A stretch of 64,000 nt of DNA from an uncultured Veillonellaceae bacterium. Lineage in GTDB: Bacteria; Bacillota; Negativicutes; Veillonellales; Megasphaeraceae. Positions 25,904 through 33,967 of the stretch are shown here, piece by piece. Positions within the stretch are counted from its first letter, which is position 1. Every line of letters begins with the position of its first letter. The position numbers were made by a program, and so were the translations under genes. The stretch is taken from contig UREG01000001.1 in the NCBI GenBank assembly GCA_900546795.1, forward strand, positions 1 to 64,000, given 5' to 3'. The notes under the pieces were generated by a model, which worked only from the letters and a program-made list of their open reading frames with translations, made no database searches and was not told where the DNA came from.

Positions 25904-25954
25904 ATGCACCATTGCTATTACTTATACTTTATTGAAAAGGAGCGTCTTTCATGA
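25904..25954 (+). CDS. Possible 16-residue leader peptide coupled to small membrane protein
   Basis: A short frame MHHCYYLYFIEKERLS starts after AAGGGAAGAAAA. Its TGA overlaps the ATG of the next gene (ATGA at 25951-25954). The overlap would couple translation of the two, and the Tyr/His-rich start could make it a regulatory leader. It may also be chance, given its small size. Confidence 0.35.
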   Translation: MHHCYYLYFIEKERLS

Positions 25955-26145
25955 TTTCTGATACCCTGGCTATCCTCTTATCCTTTCTCGTCTGCGTGAT
26001 CCTGGCCGTCCGTCCCCAGCTGCTCGGACTCGGCCGCTTCGTCGCCCACATCGGTGTAGAGCGGGTGCGCCTGCTTGCCTTTTGTTTATTCCTTCTTCTG
26101 GCAACCCTCATTTTAGATACGGGCAACACCATTCCGCTGCGGTAA
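25951..26145 (+). CDS. Small two-helix membrane protein (paralogue A)
   Basis: A 64-residue protein beginning MISDTLAILLSFLVCVILAV. Helix 1 spans about 5-25 and helix 2 about 42-57 (LLAFCLFLLLATLIL), joined by a basic loop. GAAAAGGAG lies 8 nt before the ATG. It resembles the next gene in length, helix placement and pattern (D-AI-...SF--C---A--P). Function is unknown; small membrane regulators, toxins and transporter subunits are all possible. Confidence 0.7.
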   Translation: MISDTLAILLSFLVCVILAVRPQLLGLGRFVAHIGVERVRLLAFCLFLLLATLILDTGNTIPLR

Positions 26146-26237
26146 GGTATACATAATACATGGTTTTAGTGCTCTATCCTTTTAATTATAAATATGATAT
26201 AATCATGCTTATTTTACTAAAAGGAGGAGCGCGTCTT

Positions 26238-26444
26238 ATGCCGGCCATTCACTTGGTTCATCGAGCCGATATTGCGATCATGATCGGTTCCTTCATTTTT
26301 TGTTCACTCCTGGCCTACAAGCCGGAATGGATCACATTCAAAAAATTGCCTGACTACGTCCATCACGACGATATTGCCATGGTGGCGTTCATGCTCTTTT
26401 TAGTTATCACCGTATTTGTTTTAAAGCATGAAAATTTATTATAG
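26238..26444 (+). CDS. Small two-helix membrane protein (paralogue B)
   Basis: A 68-residue protein with hydrophobic segments at about 10-27 (IAIMIGSFIFCSLLAYKP) and 47-64 (IAMVAFMLFLVITVFVL). AAAGGAGGAG precedes the ATG, and GATATAATC upstream (about 26194-26202) supplies a -10 box. The layout mirrors the 64-residue protein just before it. A good terminator follows, so it is its own transcription unit. Function is unknown. Confidence 0.72.
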   Translation: MPAIHLVHRADIAIMIGSFIFCSLLAYKPEWITFKKLPDYVHHDDIAMVAFMLFLVITVFVLKHENLL

Positions 26445-26445
26445 A

Positions 26446-26479
26446 AGCAGTCTGGCCTTGGGGTCAGACTGCTTTTTTC
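26446..26479 (+). terminator. Terminator after small membrane protein B
   Basis: AGCAGTCTGGCC pairs with GGGTCAGACTGCT around a short TTG loop, followed by TTTTTTCTCTTTT. Confidence 0.85.
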
Positions 26480-26677
26480 TCTTTTGTCCAATGCATTTTT
26501 ATTATAATGATAAATATTTAGCCCTTATATATTCTTTAAATGCATTTAATCCTTTCCAAATATTAATTTAACTTTAAATATTACTTTTTTATCTTTACGT
26601 CCATAAATTTGCCTGATATACTTACCCTTGTCCTTGCGATATAGAATATCGTAAAAAAATGACATCAGGAGGTTATT

Positions 26678-27973
26678 ATGTCTTTAGGTAAAACTCCGGC
26701 AGAACGAGCCGGCATGACAGAACAGGAATGGAAAAACGCCATTCGGTTCGACAGCACAGACTGGGGCTGGGTCATTATGAGTATCGGTATGGCCATCGGC
26801 GCTGGTATCGTATTCCTTCCCGTCCAGGTAGGTTTAGTAGGATTGTGGGTATTCCTTCTCTCCGCAGTCATCGGATATCCGGCGATGTATATGTTCCAGA
26901 AATTATTTATCAATACATTGGCGGACTCTCCTAAATGCGAAGACTACCCAAGCGTTATTGCCGGTTATTTGGGCAAAAACTGGGGCTTCTTTCTCGGTAT
27001 TTTATATTTTATCATGCTTGTTATCTGGGTATTTGTTTATTCTACGGCGATCACGAACGACAGTGCATCCTTCCTGCATACGTTCGGCGTAACAGATCAG
27101 ATACTCTCCACCAATCCCTTCTATGGTCTGGCAGTTATCTGTTTCCTTGTAGTGCTTGCGTCCCGCGGGGAACAGCTGCTCTTTAAGATTTCTACCGGCA
27201 TGGTGCTGACGAAGCTTTTGGTCGTCGCGTTCCTCGGTTTGTTCATGGTGCAGCATTGGGATCTGGCCAATATCGGCGCGTTCCCGGATTTTGACTACCT
27301 GATCAAAGAAACGATCGTCATGCTTCCGTTTACGCTGACGTCGATCCTCTTTATCCAGAGCCTCAGCCCCATGGTTATTTCCTACCGCTCTCACAATAAA
27401 TCCATCGAAGTGGCTCGCTACAAAGCTATCCGCGCGATGAACATCGCCTTCGGTATCTTGTTTGTAACGGTATTTTTCTACGCAATTTCTTTCAATCTCG
27501 CCATGGGTCACGAACAGGCGGTAAAAGCGTATGAACAAAACATTTCCGCTCTGGCTATGGTATCGCAGGGCGCCGACGACACGGTCGTTAAAATCTTCAG
27601 CCTTATCTTGAACATTTTTGCCGTAATGACTGCATATTTCGGCGTATTCCTCGGCTTCCGCGAAGCTTGTCACGGCATTGCCATGAATATTCTGCGCCGC
27701 CTGCTGCCGGAAGATAAAATCAACGAAACGCTCGTTAAATACGGCATCATTGTATTTGCGATCCTCGTATCCTGGGGCGCGATCGTCCTCAATGCACCGG
27801 TACTTAGCTTTACGTCCATCTGCAGCCCGATCTTCGGTATGGTAGGCTGTCTGATTCCGGCGTATCTCGTTTACAAGGTGCCGTTCCTGGAAAAATATAA
27901 AACCTTGTCTTTAAAAATTATTATCTTTACGGGTATCCTTCTCGTAGTATCTCCGTTCCTTGCGTTCTCGTAA
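26678..27973 (+). CDS. HAAAP-family amino acid permease (SdaC/YhaO-like)
   Basis: A 431-residue transporter with 11 hydrophobic helices in the hydroxy/aromatic amino acid permease family. The first helix reads WVIMSIGMAIGAGIVFLPVQ, a family signature, and FTLTSILFIQSLSPMVISY lies mid-protein. CAGGAGG lies 8 nt before the ATG. Relatives import serine, threonine or aromatic amino acids with H+. It is monocistronic with a strong terminator. Serine or threonine would fit the many enamine-producing lyases in the window, but this is inference. Confidence 0.9.
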   Translation: MSLGKTPAERAGMTEQEWKNAIRFDSTDWGWVIMSIGMAIGAGIVFLPVQVGLVGLWVFLLSAVIGYPAMYMFQKLFINTLADSPKCEDYPSVIAGYLGKNWGFFLGILYFIMLVIWVFVYSTAITNDSASFLHTFGVTDQILSTNPFYGLAVICFLVVLASRGEQLLFKISTGMVLTKLLVVAFLGLFMVQHWDLANIGAFPDFDYLIKETIVMLPFTLTSILFIQSLSPMVISYRSHNKSIEVARYKAIRAMNIAFGILFVTVFFYAISFNLAMGHEQAVKAYEQNISALAMVSQGADDTVVKIFSLILNIFAVMTAYFGVFLGFREACHGIAMNILRRLLPEDKINETLVKYGIIVFAILVSWGAIVLNAPVLSFTSICSPIFGMVGCLIPAYLVYKVPFLEKYKTLSLKIIIFTGILLVVSPFLAFS

Positions 27974-27983
27974 TCGGAATGGC

Positions 27984-28013
27984 AAAAGCGCTGACCGCGG
28001 TCAGCGCTTTTTT
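27984..28013. terminator. Bidirectional terminator between permease and glutaredoxin-like gene
   Basis: AAAAGCGCTGACC/GGTCAGCGCTTTTTT is a near-perfect palindrome with A- and T-runs. It can serve the converging permease and the leftward dcyD-glutaredoxin pair. Confidence 0.88.
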
Positions 28014-28021
28014 ATTGCCTT

Positions 28022-28297
28022 TTATTTTTTCAATTCGTCCCGCATGGCCTGAATCCCCGCTTCTTTATCCACGGTTATCGTACCATCCGCCAAGATAAAG
28101 AGAGGAATGCCGACCCGATCTTCTGCCAGCATATTCTTCATTAGTTCCGGCGTGGTTTCCCGCAGCCGGAGGAAGCGTTTCATATAGCCCAAGTCTTTTG
28201 TAATATCCAGAAACTCTGCTTCCAGCCCTTCTTCTTTCATGACAGCCATCACACCCTGACAGCCTTTGCATAAATGACTTCCCAATATGGTAACCAT
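28022..28297 (-). CDS. Glutaredoxin-like thiol protein
   Basis: A 91-residue thioredoxin-fold protein. The redox motif CKGC is in GSHLCKGCQGVM. The cis-Pro loop is RVGIPLFILADG, and the layout is that of short glutaredoxin-related proteins of anaerobes. AGGAGG precedes the ATG. It lies 8 nt after the D-cysteine desulfhydrase-like gene on the same strand and is co-transcribed. A role in thiol or persulfide reduction linked to that lyase is reasonable but unproven. Confidence 0.85.
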   Translation of the reverse strand: MVTILGSHLCKGCQGVMAVMKEEGLEAEFLDITKDLGYMKRFLRLRETTPELMKNMLAEDRVGIPLFILADGTITVDKEAGIQAMRDELKK

Positions 28298-28305
28298 CTG
28301 TCCTC

Positions 28306-29358
28306 CTACCTTTCTGCCAGCGAGCCGATGATCTCCGGTTCAGCAAAGAGTGCCGTCGCTCCGCCGGTATGCCAAAATGCCACCGTACTCCCTTTCGGTA
28401 TCTTCCCTTTTTCAATATAGTCCAGCAGCCCGCCAAAGGCTTTGCCCGAATACACCGGATCGGTTAGAATCCCTTCCGTTCTCGCCAGTCTGCGGATCGC
28501 TTCATTGGCCTGTTCGCTGGGTATTTCGTAGCCCGGCGCCTGGTATGCCCGTTCTGCGAGAATATCTGCCGCGCGCACCTTCGTTTCCAGTCCTATATAC
28601 CGCAGCGCGCCGGAGGCAAGATCGGCAATCGTATCTTCATAGCCTTCTTCAATCGTAAATGTCGCCATAGAGATAAGCTGCACCGGATCGCCGGCCGCCG
28701 CGATGCCTGCCGCCAACCCGGCAGCCGTACCGCCGCTTCCGGACGCCGTTACGATATAGTCCGCCTGTATCCCCAGGTTCTCCATCTGCCGGCACAGTTC
28801 TGTATACCCTCCGATAAATCCGGCGGAACCGATATCGGTCGCCCCGCCTACCGGCACTTCATAGCAGCGATGCCCTGCTCTTTCCCGTTCTTTTTTCCGT
28901 CCTTCCGCCAGCCGCCGGCATTCTGCCATCGCTTCCTCGATCGTCTTTCCTTTCGTGGGGACGATATGCACTTCCGCACCCAGAATCTGATCGAGGAGCA
29001 GGTTTGCCCGCACATCTTCCGGTTTGGGTTCTACAATAGCCATGAGATACAAAATAGGATACAAGCCGCATTTTCTTGCTGCGGTTGCCGTCTGCATCGC
29101 ATGATTGGACTGGGTCGCACCGAATGTGATGAGCGTATCACAGCCTTTTTCCACCGCATCGCCCAGCAGATATTCCAGTTTCCGGATCTTATTGCCGCCA
29201 AAGAGACTGATCCCGGTAAAATCGTCCCGTTTGATATACAGTTCTACTCCCAGCTCTTCTGACAGCCGTTCCAGCCGCTGCAGCGGAGTGGGAAAAAATC
29301 CCAGCGAAACCCGCGGCTTCTGGCTTAGCCGCTGTTCTATTTCTTCATATCGATCCAT
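28306..29358 (-). CDS. dcyD: D-cysteine desulfhydrase / ACC deaminase family PLP enzyme
   Basis: A 350-residue fold-type II PLP enzyme. The PLP lysine is in LFGGNKIRKLEYLLG, with FGATQSNHAMQTA and the glycine loop ASGSGGTAAGLAAG. The family includes D-cysteine desulfhydrase and 1-aminocyclopropane-1-carboxylate deaminase; the former is more usual in bacteria of this type. The ATG at 29358 has AGGAGG 7 nt upstream and is preferred over one 6 nt earlier. Expected products are pyruvate, sulfide and ammonia. The coupled glutaredoxin-like gene supports sulfur chemistry. Confidence 0.87.
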   Translation of the reverse strand: MDRYEEIEQRLSQKPRVSLGFFPTPLQRLERLSEELGVELYIKRDDFTGISLFGGNKIRKLEYLLGDAVEKGCDTLITFGATQSNHAMQTATAARKCGLYPILYLMAIVEPKPEDVRANLLLDQILGAEVHIVPTKGKTIEEAMAECRRLAEGRKKERERAGHRCYEVPVGGATDIGSAGFIGGYTELCRQMENLGIQADYIVTASGSGGTAAGLAAGIAAAGDPVQLISMATFTIEEGYEDTIADLASGALRYIGLETKVRAADILAERAYQAPGYEIPSEQANEAIRRLARTEGILTDPVYSGKAFGGLLDYIEKGKIPKGSTVAFWHTGGATALFAEPEIIGSLAER

Positions 29359-29452
29359 TGACATCCCTCCTGTTTTATCATTTCTGTTTACAGTTTCGCC
29401 AATGCCGTTTCGTTTTCCTGCCAACCTGCATACACACTCTTTTGATACCGGG

Positions 29453-29506
29453 CAAAACAAAAAGCTGCACCTCTTCCAGCGCCGTTTCGCTTCAGAGGTG
29501 CAGCTT
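29453..29506 (-). terminator. Terminator after DUF1847 gene
   Basis: AAGCTGCACCTCT and AGAGGTGCAGCTT form a 13-bp stem around a 19-nt loop. On the minus strand it is followed by TTTTTGTTTTG. It ends the malY-ridA-DUF1847 transcript before dcyD. Confidence 0.85.
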
Positions 29507-29535
29507 GCCGTTTCCTTTGCGGCTGCCGCAGCCGG

Positions 29536-30141
29536 TTATACCTGGCCTTCTTCCAGGATACCCAGTTTGCGTTTCCAATACCGGGAGTACACCACTCCCA
29601 ATGGATTATGTGCCAGTACGCGGTCTTTTGCCACCAAGTTCGTCACCGGTCCGTCGCAGTTCTGGTTGAAGATCGTGTCATGCCCTACGCACAAGCCGCA
29701 GGATACGAAGAATTCGCATTCTTTTTCATTCAAGAATTTCGCCTGCATTTTCGGGTTGCACATCGCTTCATGTTCTTTTGTCTGGTCTACCTGCTTCAAT
29801 CCCAGCACTGTTTTCGGGATAGAGCAGTTTTTACAACATACGCTGTATACTTCAAAGCCCTGTTTCTCAAAATATTTCGCCATCAGTTTTGCTTCCTGAT
29901 TGATGCCGATGCAAAACGCCATGCCGATTTTTTTATAACCCATCTGTTTTGCAAATTCCGCCGTTTCTTCCAGCCGAGTCAGCTCATTGTAATATGTCGC
30001 TTCTACATATGCGGCGGCTTTCATCATTTTGATTTCGTCTTCCGTATACTGTGCCTGCACAAGGTCATGAGCCACGCCGGTACAGTTTACGCCTTTTGTA
30101 TAACATGCTTTTGTTTTGCAGTTTACGCAATCACATCTCAT
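29536..30141 (-). CDS. DUF1847 cysteine-rich protein
   Basis: A 201-residue protein of the DUF1847 family. It is unusually cysteine-rich: MRCDCVNCKTKACY at the start, VCCKNCSIPKT mid-protein and SCGLCVGHDTIFNQNC later. These spacings suggest metal or Fe-S binding. The ATG at 30141 has AGAGG upstream. The family is common in anaerobes and uncharacterised. Here it lies downstream of a C-S lyase and RidA and before a terminator, so a role in sulfur or metal handling linked to cysteine breakdown is possible. Confidence 0.88.
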   Translation of the reverse strand: MRCDCVNCKTKACYTKGVNCTGVAHDLVQAQYTEDEIKMMKAAAYVEATYYNELTRLEETAEFAKQMGYKKIGMAFCIGINQEAKLMAKYFEKQGFEVYSVCCKNCSIPKTVLGLKQVDQTKEHEAMCNPKMQAKFLNEKECEFFVSCGLCVGHDTIFNQNCDGPVTNLVAKDRVLAHNPLGVVYSRYWKRKLGILEEGQV

Positions 30142-30242
30142 TGGGTACACCTCTTTTATGAATATAGAGAAACAGGGCCGACGATAGTATACCGCCGGCG
30201 TCTATTTCTATGGACCTACGTATAGAATAATTTATTTTCCGC

Positions 30243-30623
30243 TTATTTGCAAGCGGCGATCACTTCGATCTCTACCAGCGCGCCTTTCGGCAGTTTTGCG
30301 ATTTCTACGCAGGACCGAGCCGGGAAATCTGCCGTGAAATACTGGCTGTATACGCCGTTTACAGCTGCAAAGTCATCCATATGCTGAATGAATACGGTCG
30401 TTTTCACCACGTCGGACAGTTCCAATCCTTCTGTCGCTAAAATCGCCTGTACATTTTTCAAAGACTGATGCGCCTGTGCTTCCACGCCGCCGGGAGCAAA
30501 TTCTCCCGTTGCCGGATCTACCGGAAGCTGACCGGATACGAACACGAATCCATTGGCTTTGATCGCCTGGGAATACGGCCCGATAGCAGCCGGCGCTTTA
30601 TCTGTAAACACTACTGTTTTCAT
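30243..30623 (-). CDS. ridA: RidA family enamine/imine deaminase (paralogue 1)
   Basis: A 126-residue RidA/YjgF protein. Typical stretches are APAAIGPYSQAIKANGFVFV near the start and the active-site arginine in FPARSCVEIAKLPKGA, with a C-terminal EVIAAC. RidA hydrolyses 2-aminoacrylate and related enamines to keto acids and ammonia, protecting PLP enzymes. It lies 18 nt after malY, whose reaction on cysteine or cystathionine makes such enamines. A second RidA at 49324 is paired with a threonine ammonia-lyase. Confidence 0.95.
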   Translation of the reverse strand: MKTVVFTDKAPAAIGPYSQAIKANGFVFVSGQLPVDPATGEFAPGGVEAQAHQSLKNVQAILATEGLELSDVVKTTVFIQHMDDFAAVNGVYSQYFTADFPARSCVEIAKLPKGALVEIEVIAACK

Positions 30624-30641
30624 TTCATTACCTCTTCTTTT

Positions 30642-31817
30642 TTATTTGCGCAGCGTTTTTACTGCTTTTTCGATTCTTTCCAATGCTTCTACGAGCTGTA
30701 CTCTCGGGCAGGCGATGTTAAGACGCATGAAGCCGTCGCCGCCAGGTCCGAACGTATAGCCGTCGTTCATAGCTACTTTTGCTTCTTTAAGGAAGAAGTC
30801 CATCATCGTTTTGTGATCCATGCCCAATGCGCGGCAGTCTACCCAGATCAGATACGTTGCCTGGATTTCGCCGACTTTCATTTCCGGTACTCTTTCTTTT
30901 AAGAATGCCTGCATGTATTCCAAGTTGCCCTGGAGATATTCCATCAGCTGATCTGCATAGTAGTCGCATTGGCTGTATGCCGTTTCTACTGCCAGCGTAC
31001 CGAAGATATTCCGGCCGAACGCTTTCAGGTTTTCCAGTTCTGCATAGAACAGGTCATGGTTGTTGCGGTTCGGAATAATCGCTGCGCCCGTACGGAAGCC
31101 GGCGATGTTAAACGTTTTGCTCGGGTTTACGCAAACTACGCAGTTGTTGGCTGCATCGTCGTTTACGCTGCCGAACGGAATATGAGTATAGCCTTTATAT
31201 ACGATATCAGAATGAATTTCATCGGATACAACGAATACATTGTATTTTTTGCACAAAGCTGCCATGCGTTCCAATTCTTCCCGAGTAAATACGCGGCCCG
31301 TCGGGTTGTGCGGATTGCACAAGAGGAACATGGTCGTCCGCGGCTCAGCCAGCAGGGATTCAAAGTTTTCCCAATCGATGTTCCACGTACCTTTTTCTTC
31401 GTCGTGGATCAGCGGATTCGGAGCGATGAAGCGGCCGCTGTGCGGGATAACGGAATGGAACGGATGGTATGCCGGCATCATGACGACAACGCTGTCCCCC
31501 GGATTCGTAAACGCGCGCATTGCATATACGATTGCCGGGATAACTGCCGGAGTATATTCTACCCATTCCGGATCAATGTCCCAGCCGAAACGGCGGTGCT
31601 GCCAGCCAGCGATCGCTTTTTCATAAGAACGGTTGATGCACGGATATCCATAGATATCATGTTCCGCACGTTTTCTGATAGCGTCCAATACCGGCTGCGG
31701 GCATTTGAAGTCCGTATCCGCAATCCACATTGGTATTACGTCTTCGCCATAGGTATCCCATTTTTTGCAGTTCGTTCCCATTCGGTTTGTTGTTGCATCA
31801 AAATCATGTTTTAACAT
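30642..31817 (-). CDS. MalY/PatB family cystathionine beta-lyase
   Basis: A 391-residue fold-type I PLP enzyme of the MalY/PatB group. Seen are IPMWIADTDFKCP near the start, LLCNPHNPTGRVFT, VVSDEIHSDIVY and the PLP lysine in NPSKTFNIAGFR. These enzymes cleave cystathionine or cysteine conjugates to pyruvate, ammonia and a thiol. AAAGGAG precedes the ATG. It lies 84 nt after the dcuC2 stop and 18 nt before ridA, so the group likely forms one operon. The native substrate may be cysteine or an S-conjugate. Confidence 0.93.
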   Translation of the reverse strand: MLKHDFDATTNRMGTNCKKWDTYGEDVIPMWIADTDFKCPQPVLDAIRKRAEHDIYGYPCINRSYEKAIAGWQHRRFGWDIDPEWVEYTPAVIPAIVYAMRAFTNPGDSVVVMMPAYHPFHSVIPHSGRFIAPNPLIHDEEKGTWNIDWENFESLLAEPRTTMFLLCNPHNPTGRVFTREELERMAALCKKYNVFVVSDEIHSDIVYKGYTHIPFGSVNDDAANNCVVCVNPSKTFNIAGFRTGAAIIPNRNNHDLFYAELENLKAFGRNIFGTLAVETAYSQCDYYADQLMEYLQGNLEYMQAFLKERVPEMKVGEIQATYLIWVDCRALGMDHKTMMDFFLKEAKVAMNDGYTFGPGGDGFMRLNIACPRVQLVEALERIEKAVKTLRK

Positions 31818-31900
31818 GTTCGTACACTCCTTTTTTGTCGTCGTATAATAAAATTCTGATATGCTTCGCCCGGTTTATAAGCCGGGCGTACTTGCTGTTT

Positions 31901-33259
31901 TTAGAAGTTGATGAAGATAAAGACGATATTGATGATTGCGGCTACGGCCATCGGAATTGCCGTCCGTTTTACAATATCCACCGTGCTTACTTCTGCGATG
32001 CCGGCGATTGCTACGATCGCGCCTGCAATCGGAGATACAACACGGCCAAAGCTCGTCATGATCTGCATCGGAAGAAGCAGCGCCAGCGCCGGAATCTTCA
32101 TGGAAGCTGCAATGCTCGGCACCATAGCGGCAAAGGAGAAGAATGCAGCGTTGCCGGAGCCCATGAGGAAGGCGCAGCCAGCGATAACGAAGCAGAAGAT
32201 AATGATGAGCGCATATTCGCCAAGACCCATGTTCTGCGCGCTGGTCGTCAGTGCGTCTACCGCGCCGATTTTTACAAGACCTGCGGCGAATACTTCACCG
32301 GAAACGATCAGGGAAATAACCGTTGCAAAGCTGGTTCCCATGCCGTTGAACATATTTTTCAAGCTTTCAATCGTTTCACCGAATTTTTTGATCCGGAAGA
32401 ACTGGAATACCATCGCAATAAAGGTGCTGAGAAACATAGCCGTAACTACGTTGATTTTAATCGGGCTGTTGAACAGCGGGCTGAAGCCAAGGATGAAGAT
32501 CATCGGAATGATCGGCAGAATCGCGAAAATTTTCGGCGGCTCTTCGCTTTCATCTTCATCGATATGGACATTGGCCATACCGGCTACAAAACCATCCCGT
32601 TTGTCCCACCATTTCTGTACGAAGTAGTGTACCACGCCAAGGACAACCGTCGTCGTTGCGAAAATCGGCAGCTGATACTGTACGAAATATACCGCCGGAT
32701 CCAAACCTGCCACGTTGGCTGCCAGGATACAGTTGCCGGAACCGGGTCCCACGTCCATATACTGTGCGCAGCCGATAACGCCGAGAGCGGAAAGTTTGCT
32801 TACGCCGGCGCGGATCAAGATCGGATACATCGTTACCATCAGCAGCATTGCCAAGCCTGCATGGCTCGGAATAAAGAGAACCAGGAACTGGCTCATGTAA
32901 AACGTCAGCGCCAGCAGTACATACGGCGAGTTTACTTTTTTAATCGGCGTTGCAACTACCGAAAACAGCGCCTTGCTCGCTCCTAAATATTCCATGTACT
33001 TAGCAAACCCGGCGATAGACATGATCGTAAGACCAAGACCGGCGGCCCGAGAGCTCATGATCGACTGAATCGTCTGGAAGATATCCATAAACGGTGAATG
33101 CGTCGTTGCCTTCGCGCCTAAAATACCGCTGCCGTTTATTAAAACGGCCCATGTAAGAAGTGCCATACCGGCAATGAGGAGTACAGCCTGAGGATAATGT
33201 CTTTTCACGATCATGTACACAACCCAGGCAATTACAATAAGTGTAAAAATGATTCCCAT
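31901..33259 (-). CDS. DcuC family C4-dicarboxylate carrier (paralogue 2)
   Basis: A 452-residue transporter with about 12 hydrophobic helices. Conserved patches shared with the 15869-17248 protein are SRAAGLGLTIMSIAGFAKYMEYLGAS (given here only as a pattern), FIPSHAGLAMLLM and LMGSGNAAFFSFAAMVPS. AGGAGG lies 5 nt before the ATG. It precedes malY and may import or exchange the lyase's substrate rather than a dicarboxylate; DcuC-type assignments by similarity are often loose. Confidence 0.88.
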   Translation of the reverse strand: MGIIFTLIVIAWVVYMIVKRHYPQAVLLIAGMALLTWAVLINGSGILGAKATTHSPFMDIFQTIQSIMSSRAAGLGLTIMSIAGFAKYMEYLGASKALFSVVATPIKKVNSPYVLLALTFYMSQFLVLFIPSHAGLAMLLMVTMYPILIRAGVSKLSALGVIGCAQYMDVGPGSGNCILAANVAGLDPAVYFVQYQLPIFATTTVVLGVVHYFVQKWWDKRDGFVAGMANVHIDEDESEEPPKIFAILPIIPMIFILGFSPLFNSPIKINVVTAMFLSTFIAMVFQFFRIKKFGETIESLKNMFNGMGTSFATVISLIVSGEVFAAGLVKIGAVDALTTSAQNMGLGEYALIIIFCFVIAGCAFLMGSGNAAFFSFAAMVPSIAASMKIPALALLLPMQIMTSFGRVVSPIAGAIVAIAGIAEVSTVDIVKRTAIPMAVAAIINIVFIFINF

Positions 33260-33580
33260 ACTAGCCTCCTGTTTTGTTTGATAGGCTTTTTATCTCAGCG
33301 ATACGCCTTTATCAGTAAAATGACATTTTTTTATTATTTTGTCAATATTTTTATCATATTTTTCTTAGTACAAAATATCATAGCCTTCTCACAGAAGACA
33401 CGTCTTCTCTTTTTCCCTTTACCAAAAAATATATTTACAATTAGCCATTTTATAGTGTTTATGCGCAGTTCCGCTTATTTTTAGCCATAAATAACAGTCC
33501 GCAGAAGAATCCGTATCCCCTACGTTTCTTTTGCGGACTATTTTTATCTATTATTTCCATTCATTGATAATAAATTATTA
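33260..33580. other. Spacer with dcuC2 upstream region and glnK terminator
   Basis: AT-rich and gene-free. On the minus strand TTGACA occurs at about 33340-33345, upstream of dcuC2, but its -10 partner is weak. The left part of glnK's downstream region carries the hairpin at 33496-33539. Confidence 0.5.
33496..33539 (-). terminator. Terminator after amtB-glnK
   Basis: AGTCCGCA pairs with TGCGGACT, with AGAA/TTCT extending the stem. T-rich sequence follows on both strands. It lies 42 nt past the glnK stop. Confidence 0.7.
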
Positions 33581-33949
33581 TCATATTTCTTCGTTGTCTG
33601 TGATCGCCCGGCTTCCCTGCGTGCCCGTTCGGATGCGCATCGCGTTGTCCAGCGTATATACAAAGATCTTTCCGTCTCCGACTTTTCCCGTACAAAGAAC
33701 CGCCCTCGCCGTTTCCAGGAGCTGTTCCACCGGCACGTCGCAGATCACTGTTTCCAATTTGATATTTGGCACTAAATGGATTTCGTATTCTCTCCCCCGA
33801 TAGATTTCCTTGTGCCCTTTTTGCAGGCCGCAGCCATATACCTGGCTGACCGTCATTCCTTCTACGCCGATTTGGTTCAGCGCTTCTTTGAGCGGTTCAA
33901 ATTTATCCGCCCTGGTGATAATTTCCACTTTCGTTATTTTTTTATCCAT
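33581..33949 (-). CDS. glnK: P-II nitrogen regulatory protein
   Basis: A 122-residue P-II protein, slightly longer than the usual 112. The T-loop region reads GLQKGHKEIYRGREYEIHL, including the tyrosine that is uridylylated in many bacteria. The B-loop is present as TGKVGDGKIFV. AAGGGGG precedes the ATG. It lies 18 nt downstream of amtB, the classic amtB-glnK pairing, and should bind AmtB to gate ammonium uptake according to 2-oxoglutarate and ADP/ATP. Confidence 0.95.
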   Translation of the reverse strand: MDKKITKVEIITRADKFEPLKEALNQIGVEGMTVSQVYGCGLQKGHKEIYRGREYEIHLVPNIKLETVICDVPVEQLLETARAVLCTGKVGDGKIFVYTLDNAMRIRTGTQGSRAITDNEEI

Positions 33950-33967
33950 TCGTCTTCCCCCTTGCTA

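Noticed and set aside
25951..26444. Phage holin pair
   Set aside because: The two small membrane proteins have two helices like holins, but no endolysin or other phage gene is present and each has its own regulatory signals.
31730..32986. 418-codon plus-strand frame opposite dcuC2 and malY
   Set aside because: It is a shadow of the DcuC gene, with low-complexity charged translation and no start signal.
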